From Chaetoceros tenuissimus (lineage: Eukaryota > Bacillariophyta > Thalassiosirophyceae > Chaetocerotales > Chaetocerotaceae), in contig BLLK01000069.1 of NCBI GenBank assembly GCA_021927905.1, forward strand, positions 1,798,001-1,862,000: 64,000 nt of DNA, read 5' to 3'. The position numbers and the translations under genes were made by a program. The notes under the pieces are model-generated. The model did not search any database, was not told the DNA's origin, and was given only the letters and a program-made list of their open reading frames with translations. Numbering within the stretch: position 1 is the first letter of the stretch; the number at the start of each line of letters is the position of its first letter. Shown here piece by piece: positions 11,492 through 20,629 of the stretch.

Positions 11492-13269
11492 ATGTCCAAC
11501 CTTATACTGAATCCTCATCACCACGATGGTAAGATGCAGCTTGTCATGTGATGTATGTTCCCATCGTCATATCTTTCCGTAATCTAACAATTACCTCTCA
11601 TAGTTCTATCGGGTAGAGGGAATAATATCAACTATCATCCAGGTAATCAATACTTTCGTAATCTGGTGAAGGCTCTCAGATTAGAATATGTAAAGACTCC
11701 AAAACCTGAAAAAATCTTTTTTGGAAAGCTTGTAGTTCAACATATACAATCTTTGAAGCCAGCTGGTCGCTTTCTTCAAAAAGACAAAGATTCTGGGGCT
11801 TATTATGAATTAGATGATAAGAAAGCGCTAGATAAGACTCGACAAGCTCTTCGTGAAGGAGCCCCTGAGTTAGAAAAGAAGATTAAAGCAGGAGAAATTA
11901 TTGTACCTGACGTAAGTAGTGCATTTGCTCATTCATATTCATTTCTGAAAAAGAAGTATACATGCTCATCGATTTTTAGTTTGAAGTGCACACACTTATA
12001 ATTGAGAGGTCGCAAGAAGTTTATAAACAAACATTCCCACATGGTGCAGTTGCTCCTTACCACAGCCAAAGTAGCATGAGTCAATATCAAAGTTATAGCA
12101 GTCAAAGCTACCAAAGTAGCAATAATACTTTTACTCAACCCCCTCCTCCTTTGCCTGAACAAGCTATGAACAATGGAATAAGTCCCAACCAAATGCCACA
12201 AATCAACCAAGATGTTCATTACAACAACTATGACCAAGTGCAACCACAAGATTACAATGTAGAGCAATTCCACCATCCTACAATTAAAGAAAGGCGTCAA
12301 AGTATATTGAAGTATGTCGAAGACTTTTTGCCCGAAGGAATTGATGTAGAAGAACCTACAGACAAAATGTGCGCACAAGAACAATATCAGTCTAGTAACC
12401 AGTCATCATTCAATGATTCTGCATCTGACAACCGTAGAAGCACATTTATTGCAAGAGGGTACGAATGCAACAACTTGGAACATACGGTCGAGCAACTTGA
12501 TAATGATCCAAGAGGAAACTACTTTCATTCCTTTACGACAGGCAAAAAGGTTCCTCTTAGGGAAAGTTTTCTTCACACGATGGATGTTCCGAATATGAAT
12601 GAAAATAACGAATGGATGCAAAGCAATAATGCTCGCTTAGAACAGATGTCTCGTGATAAGATGTCAAGAAGAAGATCTACTTTTGTCCAAATGATGAAGG
12701 ATTTGAATCCTCTTGAATACGATGGTGATAATGATTCTGATTCTGATACTTTTGATGAAAGGATCGATAAAATTCTATCTAGATTTAGTCAAAAAGGAGG
12801 TTCTAATGTTGATTCAATGTCCATCAGCAACATGGATTCGTTTGCGATGGACTCATTGAGAATGAGTCTTGATGATGTTGATGTATCAAATCACATGAAA
12901 AGAATGTCAGTCAAACTTAATGGCGCCACACGTAGATCAACAAGAATGTCGCTTGCTTTACGTCAAAGCCTTTTTAGCTTGGATGAAGACGACAAGGACA
13001 TGCCACAAAGCAATAGCGTTTATATTCCTGATATTTTTGATTCCAAGAGAAATAGACGTGGGGATACTATTGTTGAAAGTTCTTCGCAATTATTGTCTGC
13101 AGTTTATGGAAAAAAAGAAATTGAAGAGACTGTAAAGAAAGAACCTGAACGAGCTGAATTTCTTCTCAATAGTCTTGTTATGTCCAATTCTGATGCCGAT
13201 GAATTAATGTCGTCCATACGAGAGGACATATTTTCTAGTAACAACGGAGACACAGGCTTCGAGGTATAA
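11492..13269 (+). CDS. DUF6824 domain protein
   Basis: Predicted as join(11492..11528, 11604..11911, 11980..13269), 544 residues, with GTAAG donors and phase-true joins. The first about 115 residues form a DUF6824 domain, a module expanded in diatoms: VLSGRGNNINYHPGNQYFR, then KPAGRFLQKDKDSGAYYEL and KTRQALREGAPEL. The first intron cuts just after the initial Asp of this domain. The remaining about 420 residues are Asn/Gln/Ser-rich and look disordered, with several basophilic phosphosite-like patches (RRSTF twice, RRSTRMS). DUF6824 has no established biochemical role; a DNA-binding or regulatory role has been suspected from its composition but I cannot show it here. An unspliced reading would truncate the domain, which supports the intron calls. 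Confidence 0.85.
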
Positions 13270-13366
13270 ATAGAGGGTGAACGATCAAGGATTCATACAT
13301 TTATAGTATGTACGATACATGCGTAGGGATAGATGCACATGATTAAACTTTTAATTATCTTACATT

Positions 13367-14965
13367 TTAAAATATTTTATGTACAGCGATTGAAATGTCA
13401 TCTCGATATGGCTGACCTATTGTTAATCCGAATTGCATCCAATGTAAAGAGCTTTGCAAAATTAGAGACTGACAGGCAGCATGTAGCCCACTAGGGTCGT
13501 TTTTCTTCATAGCCTCAGCTAGGAATTCCGCTATTTTCGCCTCTTTAATATGATCAAATATTCCATCACTCATCGAAACTGCAAACAGCTCTGTTGTAGG
13601 AGATCTATACTTCTCTTTCAATTCTGATATTTTTAGAACATCAACAGTAGGATCTACAATGACACCTACTTTCTTTGCATAAGAATCTCCGAAACTTCTA
13701 GACATTGCTAATGAGTATGCATTACCAAATCCAGGTATAGGAATAATCACTCGCGATGAAATTTCCACTCCATTCATGTTACGAGGTGGTATTATTTGAG
13801 CACCCTTGGAGGTTACTCTCCTTGCCTCTTCTGGAAGATGCCCTTTATGGGGTTGCGTTATGTATACAATCCTAGCATTCGACGGTTTTCCATTTTCTGC
13901 ATCGTATGCAACAATCATGGATCTAGAATCTCCGGTGTTTACTGCAACGATGTTATCGTTCCCTATTCTACTCAAAAATGAACCAGTTGCACCTGCTGTA
14001 CGAGAAATAGATTCAGGCAATGCCGTATCCATCGATCTGAATAACTCTATCCATTCTTGCTTCAATGCTGCTTCATCATTTACAACAATGTCGCTATCTA
14101 GCTTTGAATCACCCATCCCCATTTTTGCACGAATTAAATCCATCAAAATAGAATGAGAAACCTTATGCCCATCTTCACCATGGCCATCAATAATTCCCAT
14201 AATGAAACCATAGGCGGTCGGTGGATGCAAAATAAATGGTCGATCTTGATTGCATTTCGATCCTTCATCTCCTTTAAAACCTCGTCTTGTAATTACCGCG
14301 TAATCATTGTGATCAGAAAACTTTGGCGTCGACGATTTGAAAACAGGCTTTTTCATTTCGGGGAAAAAAGTAGCTTCGTCTATTTCCAATTCATCACTTA
14401 TCTCATACACCGGCCCTTGAATACTGCATAGTAATTGATTCTCCTTTTCATTTGTTTGCGTATCGCTTCTCAAATTAGTATTTCTCTTTTCTCCGCAAAC
14501 GTATACAAAGTTGCCGACAAGAGTTTTCCTTCCGTAAAGAAGGTAATCATAAATGTCACTCTTCTGTCCATGAACATTTTGAAAGAAGGATTCTAATGGT
14601 CTCGCAGAAGATTTATCTGGTAAGATTGCAACATTCATGCTATCACTACCTGGACCAATTCTAGCTCCTTCTTCCTCCTCCTTTTCATTGTTATCATCAA
14701 CTGCACCCTCGGCATTGACAGTTTCTCTTTCATCATTCTTATTATGATAAGTGTCATATACTTTGCTTGGAGTAGTATTTGAACTATCTACAAATAGAAA
14801 TACTACCAGGACTGTGACCGATATAAAGCCCAACTTTAGGAATGATTTCATGAAAGGTTGGGACATGAGATTTGTTTTCTTTCCTTCAAATGTGTCGGTA
14901 TCTTTGGTCTCTCCACTCTCTATTGTTGTTCCTTTTGAACCATGACTATGTTGCCTTAACCGCAT
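13367..14965 (-). CDS. Membrane-anchored PP2C-type protein phosphatase
   Basis: A metal-dependent Ser/Thr phosphatase of the PPM/PP2C family, 532 residues, intronless. One membrane helix lies near residues 43-60 (KLGFISVTVLVVFLFVD) after a basic N-tail, so the catalytic domain (about 215-532) is membrane-tethered. Visible family motifs are NQDR at about 239-242, the metal-binding IIDGHGEDG at 258-266, GATGSF with VAVNTGDSR at 325-348, HKGHLPEEARRV at 373-383, MSRSFGDS at 421-428, MSDGIFD at 465-471 and the closing RDDISIAV. The metal-ligand aspartates are all present, so activity is plausible. The usual HKP is HKG. An acidic, Asn-rich linker separates helix and catalytic domain. Substrate is unknown. 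Confidence 0.9.
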   Translation of the reverse strand: MRLRQHSHGSKGTTIESGETKDTDTFEGKKTNLMSQPFMKSFLKLGFISVTVLVVFLFVDSSNTTPSKVYDTYHNKNDERETVNAEGAVDDNNEKEEEEGARIGPGSDSMNVAILPDKSSARPLESFFQNVHGQKSDIYDYLLYGRKTLVGNFVYVCGEKRNTNLRSDTQTNEKENQLLCSIQGPVYEISDELEIDEATFFPEMKKPVFKSSTPKFSDHNDYAVITRRGFKGDEGSKCNQDRPFILHPPTAYGFIMGIIDGHGEDGHKVSHSILMDLIRAKMGMGDSKLDSDIVVNDEAALKQEWIELFRSMDTALPESISRTAGATGSFLSRIGNDNIVAVNTGDSRSMIVAYDAENGKPSNARIVYITQPHKGHLPEEARRVTSKGAQIIPPRNMNGVEISSRVIIPIPGFGNAYSLAMSRSFGDSYAKKVGVIVDPTVDVLKISELKEKYRSPTTELFAVSMSDGIFDHIKEAKIAEFLAEAMKKNDPSGLHAACQSLILQSSLHWMQFGLTIGQPYRDDISIAVHKIF

Positions 14966-15321
14966 TGTGAGTCTCTCCCTCCTAATATGATTTTTTTCTT
15001 ATTTCTGCTGTCTAGATTCAGATCACTTTTCACACCTATCTTTGCCAACTTTTTCCTGTGCTCTTTTTGGGGCTTTGGTTCCTAATGTAATTTAGGCTCA
15101 GCTTTGGGGGTGACAAAAGGGGGTGGCTCATACTGATACATAAGTACAGAGAAGAGATCCAGCACGAAAAAAGGAGGCACGCAAAAAGAGATCTTTCATT
15201 TTGTTCCATACTCGTAAATAGGAACAGTAGACTTGTTAATTGAAGTTTCCACTGCTTTTCCACATACTAGAGATACATATACACAAGAAGCTTCCAACTG
15301 AGCGAAGATCAACATTTCAAG
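14966..15321. promoter_or_regulatory. Divergent intergenic region, PP2C / UBX protein
   Basis: Head-to-head spacer of 356 bp between the PP2C gene (minus) and the UBX gene (plus), so it should hold both promoters. I see pyrimidine-rich and G-rich patches but no strong palindrome or repeat. Confidence 0.4.
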
Positions 15322-16692
15322 ATGGAGGAAAGAGTACCACTAGCATCAGGACCGATGTCTCGTCGTCCGAGAACGACTGACGCATCTCCCTCAAGTAGAA
15401 TACGAACACAACAAGTTGATGACGATGAAAGAGAATCTCGCAGGAGGAGATTCAATCCATCATTACTTCTATCTCCTACATATCTTTTGCATAAAATCAT
15501 ACTGGTTCTGAACATCGTATTGACATTTCTACTTTTCCCGGTGAGAAAGGTTGTAAACTTGCTCCTCCCTCCTGGAGAATTTGATAATCTTTCTCAATCT
15601 GCAGTGTCGAATGGTGCAGCAAAAGCTTTTATAAAATCTTTTACTGCAGAATATATCACACCATTGCAGAAGCAACAAAGTGAAGACGATGATTCTGAAT
15701 CACTCGAATGTCCATTTGTTGAGAAAGGATATACAGCAACTGTGAACGACATTGCAAATCAAGGTAGACTTCATGAAGAAAATGGAGATGAAAACCCTCC
15801 CCCTCCACTGCTACTGATCTACGTCCACTCTCCTCTTCATGGAAAAGTCCCATCTTTTCTGAAAAAAACATTTTGCAATCCAAGGGTATTATCACTATTG
15901 AATCAGCATACAAACAGTGGTACTCTGACATGCTGGGGAGGATCTATCCATACTGCCGACGGAGCAAACGCAATGAAGACATTACAGGCATCCTCTTTCC
16001 CATTTCTATCCCTTGTACGTGTAGAATCTGCAAGAAATAGCAATAGTGACCAAACCTCTGTACAGCGAAAAGTTGAATTGCTATTTCGTATGGAAGGGCC
16101 AGCACTTCAAAACATTTCACCAAATAGTCTTCATTCTCACTTGTCTAATTCTCTTGTCAAATATCAAGCAATTCTATCAGAAGCTGCAATGAAAAGACTT
16201 CAACGCCAAGAAGAGATTAGATTACGTGAAGAACAAGATCGTGAATATAGAGAGGCTTTGGAAGCAGATCAGAGACGTGAACGTGAGAAGTTGGAGCAGC
16301 AGAGGTTGAAGGAGGAAGAAGAGCGTAGAATGCAAGAGGAGATTGAAAAAGCAGAAACCGAAAGATTGAATAAAATTGATTTTGCAAAGCGTACTTTGAG
16401 CATGAATGGTGACGAAGAACCTGATCCAAATGACAAATCTATCAAACAAGCCCGCATTCGTCTCATGCTTCCAAGTGGGAAAAGACTTGATCGTAGATTC
16501 CGTGGTGATGATACAATTGACGTCGTTAGATCTTTTTTGATTTTGCATTTTCATGAAAATGATGTAGGGATCGAGAATTTTCAATTGAGCAGTAATTACC
16601 CAAAGAAAACTTTGGCTGATGGATCGAAAACATTGGAAGAAGAAGATCTTTGTCCGCAGGCTGTAATCATGGTCCAAGATTTAGATGCATAA
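15322..16692 (+). CDS. FAF2: FAF2/UBXD8-like UBX domain protein
   Basis: A p97/CDC48 adaptor of the FAF2 (UBXD8, yeast Ubx2-related) type, which acts in ER-associated degradation and lipid-droplet protein turnover. The 456-residue product has a hydrophobic hairpin segment near residues 47-78 for insertion in the ER face, a thioredoxin-like UAS domain (about 115-270, with PLLLIYVHSPLHGKVPSFL), a long charged helix (about 285-355) and a C-terminal UBX domain (about 375-456). The p97-contact loop, usually FPR, reads YPK here, so affinity for p97 may differ. No N-terminal UBA domain is visible, unlike animal FAF2. Intronless; its stop is 77 bp from the convergent Mpv17-family gene. It is close to two other ubiquitin-pathway genes. 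Confidence 0.85.
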   Translation: MEERVPLASGPMSRRPRTTDASPSSRIRTQQVDDDERESRRRRFNPSLLLSPTYLLHKIILVLNIVLTFLLFPVRKVVNLLLPPGEFDNLSQSAVSNGAAKAFIKSFTAEYITPLQKQQSEDDDSESLECPFVEKGYTATVNDIANQGRLHEENGDENPPPPLLLIYVHSPLHGKVPSFLKKTFCNPRVLSLLNQHTNSGTLTCWGGSIHTADGANAMKTLQASSFPFLSLVRVESARNSNSDQTSVQRKVELLFRMEGPALQNISPNSLHSHLSNSLVKYQAILSEAAMKRLQRQEEIRLREEQDREYREALEADQRREREKLEQQRLKEEEERRMQEEIEKAETERLNKIDFAKRTLSMNGDEEPDPNDKSIKQARIRLMLPSGKRLDRRFRGDDTIDVVRSFLILHFHENDVGIENFQLSSNYPKKTLADGSKTLEEEDLCPQAVIMVQDLDA

Positions 16693-16769
16693 TTCAAAAG
16701 TAATTTCAAGAGAAATACTTTATTTTAGTAAATAGTTTCATTGTCTAGAAGTGCAACTTGATATTTTGG

Positions 16770-17426
16770 CTAGTTGGACTTGGATTCTTCTTGTGTCTTC
16801 CACGAAACGTAGATATTCCAAACTAACCCTACACAGTTTGAATACAGAACTTGCCATTGTAAAGGAATATATGCGAAGTTGACAAACATTGCTGGAATCC
16901 ATAGCGTCCAATTAGACACAACTACATCAGGAACATCTCTTTTCAACACTGGCAAAATGCTGTTCATATCTTGTCCTTCCAAAGTAAACAATGCTGTCAT
17001 GAAAGAAGGAATGAAGAGTGGAGCGAACAATATCTGGTCACAAAATAATCTCTTCAGAACAACTGATATAGATTTCCCTGGAATCCTTGAACCTAATAGG
17101 CCATACCAATTGTGAACGATTGGAGCGACAAACGCTGAACCCATCAAAGTGAATCTACCTGTTCTTGCCAAATCAAAGGTTAACTCCTCCTCCTCCTCAT
17201 TCTCAGCTGCTCTCTTCTGATATGAAATAGCCTGACATATTAAATCTGCACTTCCACTGATGACACCACTTGTGATTGCCTTAGTCAATATCGGGTGAGT
17301 CTCGAGCTTTTCTGAGTACCATTGGAAAAAATTACTCTGCTTTGAAGAAGACGAAAAAGAGGAAGATGAGCTATGCCTTATTTTTCTTCTGATTAATCTG
17401 GCGGTCGATGATATTCTTATTGACAT
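16770..17426 (-). CDS. Mpv17/PMP22 family membrane protein
   Basis: A 218-residue Mpv17/PMP22 protein; family members sit in the mitochondrial inner membrane or the peroxisome and are thought to form channels. The family signature runs from WYSEKLETHPILTKAITSG through GSADLICQ, the GRFTLMGSAFVAPIVHNWY segment, the DQILFAPLF motif and the closing WTLWIPAMFVNFAYIPLQWQ. Four hydrophobic segments can be seen. The N-terminus (MSIRISSTARLIRRKIRHSS) is basic and Ser-rich, which favours mitochondrial import (inference). Length is normal for the family and no intron is needed. Confidence 0.9.
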   Translation of the reverse strand: MSIRISSTARLIRRKIRHSSSSSFSSSSKQSNFFQWYSEKLETHPILTKAITSGVISGSADLICQAISYQKRAAENEEEEELTFDLARTGRFTLMGSAFVAPIVHNWYGLLGSRIPGKSISVVLKRLFCDQILFAPLFIPSFMTALFTLEGQDMNSILPVLKRDVPDVVVSNWTLWIPAMFVNFAYIPLQWQVLYSNCVGLVWNIYVSWKTQEESKSN

Positions 17427-17806
17427 GGTGGGTAGTTCCTATATAAAGCTAAGAAATTGATGATAAATATAAGTGTAAACCTTCAAGCATACTCCTATGT
17501 GGTGTCTATGTTATGTGTAAACGTGTAAACACAGGAATAGAAAATCCAAAAATACACACGTTGCACGTTGCACTTCGTTGTCTGTCACTCGTCATCCGCC
17601 ACTGATAGATCCGTTGCATGGTTAACATGGAAATAAGTCGTAGTAAGACATGAAATAAGACATGTGATTGGTAAACATGGATGAACTATATGAAGTTGTA
17701 AAGTTCTTGTTATGTTATCATATCCCCATCTATACCATCTTACCTTTACCAAACAGGAAATAATGGAATCAAATCATTTATATTCCCACTTAGGCATGGA
17801 GTAAGG
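17427..17806. other. Intergenic region upstream of the Mpv17-family gene
   Basis: Separates two minus-strand genes; it should hold the Mpv17-family promoter and the 3' flank of the PUB gene. There are short direct repeats, GTTGCACGTTGCAC near 17560-17575 and two AAGACATG copies near 17646-17663. Nothing else is recognised. Confidence 0.35.
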
Positions 17807-18493
17807 CTACTTCTTTTGCCGTTTTGCATCCGACTCTCCAAATCCTGTCGACCGTTTTGAGGAATCATTCTTCGTATCTTCTGTGGGCCTTATTTCATCT
17901 TGTGTAGCTTTTACATCTTTGTTTGAGTCGCTCAAACTATCATCTGCCTTGATAGAGTCATCTGAAAGACTCTCCATAATATCCAGCAATTGTTTCACGT
18001 CTTCCAAATTGACATTTCCTTCTAAAAGCAGTAAGGGTTCATGAGTTTCAGAATCTTGCTTATCTGAGAAACCAACAAATGTTAATAGCCTTCGACATGG
18101 ATCTATATCCAACAGCGATTTTACTTTGGGATTATTCAACCGCAACTTTCTGAATTTGAGATTCTCTGGGTCTTTCAATAAATTGCGTAATATTGTCTTG
18201 ATTGCTTTTTGACTTAAAGGTAATTTTTCTAATTCACTACACACTTTTACTGTTGTCGCTACAGCTCCACCTACTGCTGCAGCTGCATTACGTCCAGCTC
18301 CTGCACACGGCGGACAATAAAAAACTTCTGAAACGATTAGTGCTTGGCTGCAATCGGAACAACAAACATTTTCGCAGTCGGGAGTATCACATAGTGGCCA
18401 ACCTTTCGAAGAGGGAAGCCAAAGTTGACCGCATAGGCAGCATTCGTCATTAGAATTTTCGCCAATATTTTCCTCAATGTTTTCAGTTGTCAT
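17807..18493 (-). CDS. Zinc-finger and PUB domain protein, probable p97-binding
   Basis: A 228-residue protein. Residues about 17-62 form a cysteine cluster with four Cys pairs (CCLCG, CDTPDC, CCSDC, CPPC), a treble-clef PHD/RING-like pattern. Residues about 90-175 match a PUB domain: LPLSQKAIKTILRNLLKDP, FRKLRLNNPKV, LLDIDPCRRLLTFVGF. PUB domains of PNGase, HOIP and UBXD1 bind the C-terminal tail of p97/CDC48, which links this gene to the UBX gene two loci away. The C-terminal tail is acidic and Ser-rich. Intronless. It is divergent from the RING-like/UBA gene. A zinc finger joined to PUB is not an arrangement I know from well-studied proteins. The domain call is good; the cellular role is inferred. 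Confidence 0.8.
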   Translation of the reverse strand: MTTENIEENIGENSNDECCLCGQLWLPSSKGWPLCDTPDCENVCCSDCSQALIVSEVFYCPPCAGAGRNAAAAVGGAVATTVKVCSELEKLPLSQKAIKTILRNLLKDPENLKFRKLRLNNPKVKSLLDIDPCRRLLTFVGFSDKQDSETHEPLLLLEGNVNLEDVKQLLDIMESLSDDSIKADDSLSDSNKDVKATQDEIRPTEDTKNDSSKRSTGFGESDAKRQKK

Positions 18494-18834
18494 GGCTTTT
18501 GATGGTTGTACTTGAAAATGAAGTATTCAATTAATCAAAATCGTTGAATTCATGATGTTTGTTTTGTTGATGAATTGTAGTACGTACGTACTGGTATAGT
18601 CTTGGACAGACGAAAGTGTCCATATCCTGACTGTTCACCTTTCTACTGTGTAGTACGTAGTGGTGATTGGTGATGAAAGATGAAAGCGTGAAAACGTGAA
18701 AGCACAAACAAAGTAGATCTAAAAGAAAACACCACCACATCATCACTCAGGACAGAGAGTGTAGAGATTGTCGCATTACAAAGAGCAACTAATGAGATCG
18801 TGACAATTACAAGCTTGAAAGTAAGCAATTGGAA
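18494..18834. promoter_or_regulatory. Divergent promoter region with TACGTA palindrome
   Basis: Head-to-head spacer between the PUB gene (minus) and the RING-like/UBA gene (plus). It holds a perfect 14 bp palindrome, AGTACGTACGTACT at 18579-18592, and a related TAGTACGTAG at 18651-18660. The octamer GTACGTAC recurs in two other divergent spacers of this window (39123-39130 and 48249-48256). Confidence 0.45.
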
Positions 18835-20583
18835 ATGCCATCATCAAAGAGTACGCGAGACGCTGACCCATCGCTTCTGAAGGATCTTTTGGCTATAAAA
18901 TTTCCACGCTGTGCTGTCTGCGACGTCCTATACGCTCAGGACGATGATGATGAAATTGAGATACAAGAAGATAAACAGAGCGATGAGCATTATTTCAATC
19001 TAGCCCAGAAGCTCATACCTCTCGCTGAATGTAAATGCACATGTAAAATGATATCCTGCACAATTGACGACGATGACATGTTTACATCAGCTGAACTTAG
19101 TAGAATTCTGAAACAGTTTCAAAACTTCGATGAGTCGGCCATTGTATCTTTACTCATCAATAAATTTTGTCATGCAAACAATATCAAAACCTGTAAAGGT
19201 GTAGCCTTCTGTAAAGCTTGCTTTGACAAATCTGTGGAAGTTTCTGATGAAGTGATTGAGCATGATTATAGAAGTGAATCGCAGCCCAACCAAAAGTTCA
19301 GTATAAATTTCAAATGTCCATTTTGTAAAAAACTTTATACAAAAAACTTTATCAGAAATTTACGGAAGGGAGATAGGATGAGTGAAGCAAAGCAAATGGA
19401 AATAATGCAAATGAGAGGCGTGTACAAAAATACAATGCAGTTTGTTGGATTCAAGAAGAAGGTCAGGAATATCTTGAAGCAAACTTGCAGCGATGAAAAA
19501 GATCGATTGCAGGGTGTTTCAGATGCGACTAGAAATACAGTTTTGGAATGGGTCAATGATGATGATGTACAGGACAGTGATGACTGCTTTTCAGATACGG
19601 ATGTCGGTTATGTGCAATCTAAACCCCGTCACATCGAGACTACACCAGGTGAATTGAAAGAATATCTCATGCAGCAATGTCCACACTTTCGACAAGAACA
19701 AGAAGATCGTATATTTGCGGAAAAATTACAGAGAGAAAGTGAAGGTTTTAGTAATGATCATAAAGCAAGCGCAGAGCAAGCACCGTCAGAGGCTGATGAT
19801 GCAGCTCTTGCTAAAAAATTACAAAGTGAATACATTGCAAAAAGCAAAGGTCAGAAGAAATCTCCAATACTTGACTTCTTAGTGAAGGGTCCAAATATCA
19901 CGGATACAAGTAATGGAAAATCTTCAAAATGTACAAGAGTTAGATTAGAGGAATCATCGAAGCGGAAGGAAAAACCAAAAGAAGGTATTCAGAAATTTTT
20001 GACAGACATACTTTCCAAACCAGACTCGGATGATTCAGATAAGTCTCAATCTTCCAAGGAGGGTTCTCGTCGGAAGAAAAGACGGAAGCAAAAAACGCCA
20101 ACGGAGACGAGGGTAATTGATTCCATTGAAATTTTGTCTGATGGAGAAGAAGATGAGCATAGTGACAATGGGAATAAAAAGCAAGGGTTCAAAAAGAGTC
20201 CAGGATATTACCTCCAAGATAAGGAGAACGACGATGAATCCGTTGTAATTGAAAGAAAAACACGTCAGATGACACCTAAAAAATATTTGAATAAGAAAAA
20301 CGACGTTGGAAAGACGAAGACTCCCGAAATCATTGTTATGACGAGTAAAGATTCCGATGACGATAGCATGCCTGGCCTAACTCCAAGGGGGGAGGAGAAA
20401 GAAACATCTGAAAAGGAGAACCTAAAAGAAGCTATCGACGAAGACGCCATTTCGCGCTTACAATGGCTGGGATCTTATAATAGGGAGCAGTGTATTTCTG
20501 CACTTTGCGAAAGTGGCAATGATCCAGAATTGGCTGCAAATATTTTACTAGGATACAATGCTCAGACACAGCAGATCGAATAA
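18835..20583 (+). CDS. RING-like zinc cluster protein with UBA domain and SIM-like motifs
   Basis: A 582-residue protein; I start at the ATG at 18835 because the two codons upstream open with TTG. The N-terminal about 165 residues hold paired cysteines (CAVC near 26, CKCTC near 66, CKACF near 127, CPFC near 161), a RING-like cross-brace pattern with a long acidic insert. Two helical AEKLQRE/ALAKKLQSE motifs resemble ubiquitin-interacting helices. A disordered, charged middle contains SIEILSDGEEDE and PEIIVMTSKDSDDD, hydrophobic cores followed by acidic residues as in SUMO-interacting motifs. The C-terminus (about 538-575, LQWLGSYNREQCISALCES) is a UBA domain. This set suggests a ubiquitin ligase or adaptor reading SUMO and ubiquitin, possibly SUMO-targeted; that role is inferred. 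Intronless and divergent from the PUB gene. Confidence 0.75.
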   Translation: MPSSKSTRDADPSLLKDLLAIKFPRCAVCDVLYAQDDDDEIEIQEDKQSDEHYFNLAQKLIPLAECKCTCKMISCTIDDDDMFTSAELSRILKQFQNFDESAIVSLLINKFCHANNIKTCKGVAFCKACFDKSVEVSDEVIEHDYRSESQPNQKFSINFKCPFCKKLYTKNFIRNLRKGDRMSEAKQMEIMQMRGVYKNTMQFVGFKKKVRNILKQTCSDEKDRLQGVSDATRNTVLEWVNDDDVQDSDDCFSDTDVGYVQSKPRHIETTPGELKEYLMQQCPHFRQEQEDRIFAEKLQRESEGFSNDHKASAEQAPSEADDAALAKKLQSEYIAKSKGQKKSPILDFLVKGPNITDTSNGKSSKCTRVRLEESSKRKEKPKEGIQKFLTDILSKPDSDDSDKSQSSKEGSRRKKRRKQKTPTETRVIDSIEILSDGEEDEHSDNGNKKQGFKKSPGYYLQDKENDDESVVIERKTRQMTPKKYLNKKNDVGKTKTPEIIVMTSKDSDDDSMPGLTPRGEEKETSEKENLKEAIDEDAISRLQWLGSYNREQCISALCESGNDPELAANILLGYNAQTQQIE

Positions 20584-20629
20584 AATTAAAGTTGATATTC
20601 TGATGAGGGCAGTAAGTATTCTAGATATT

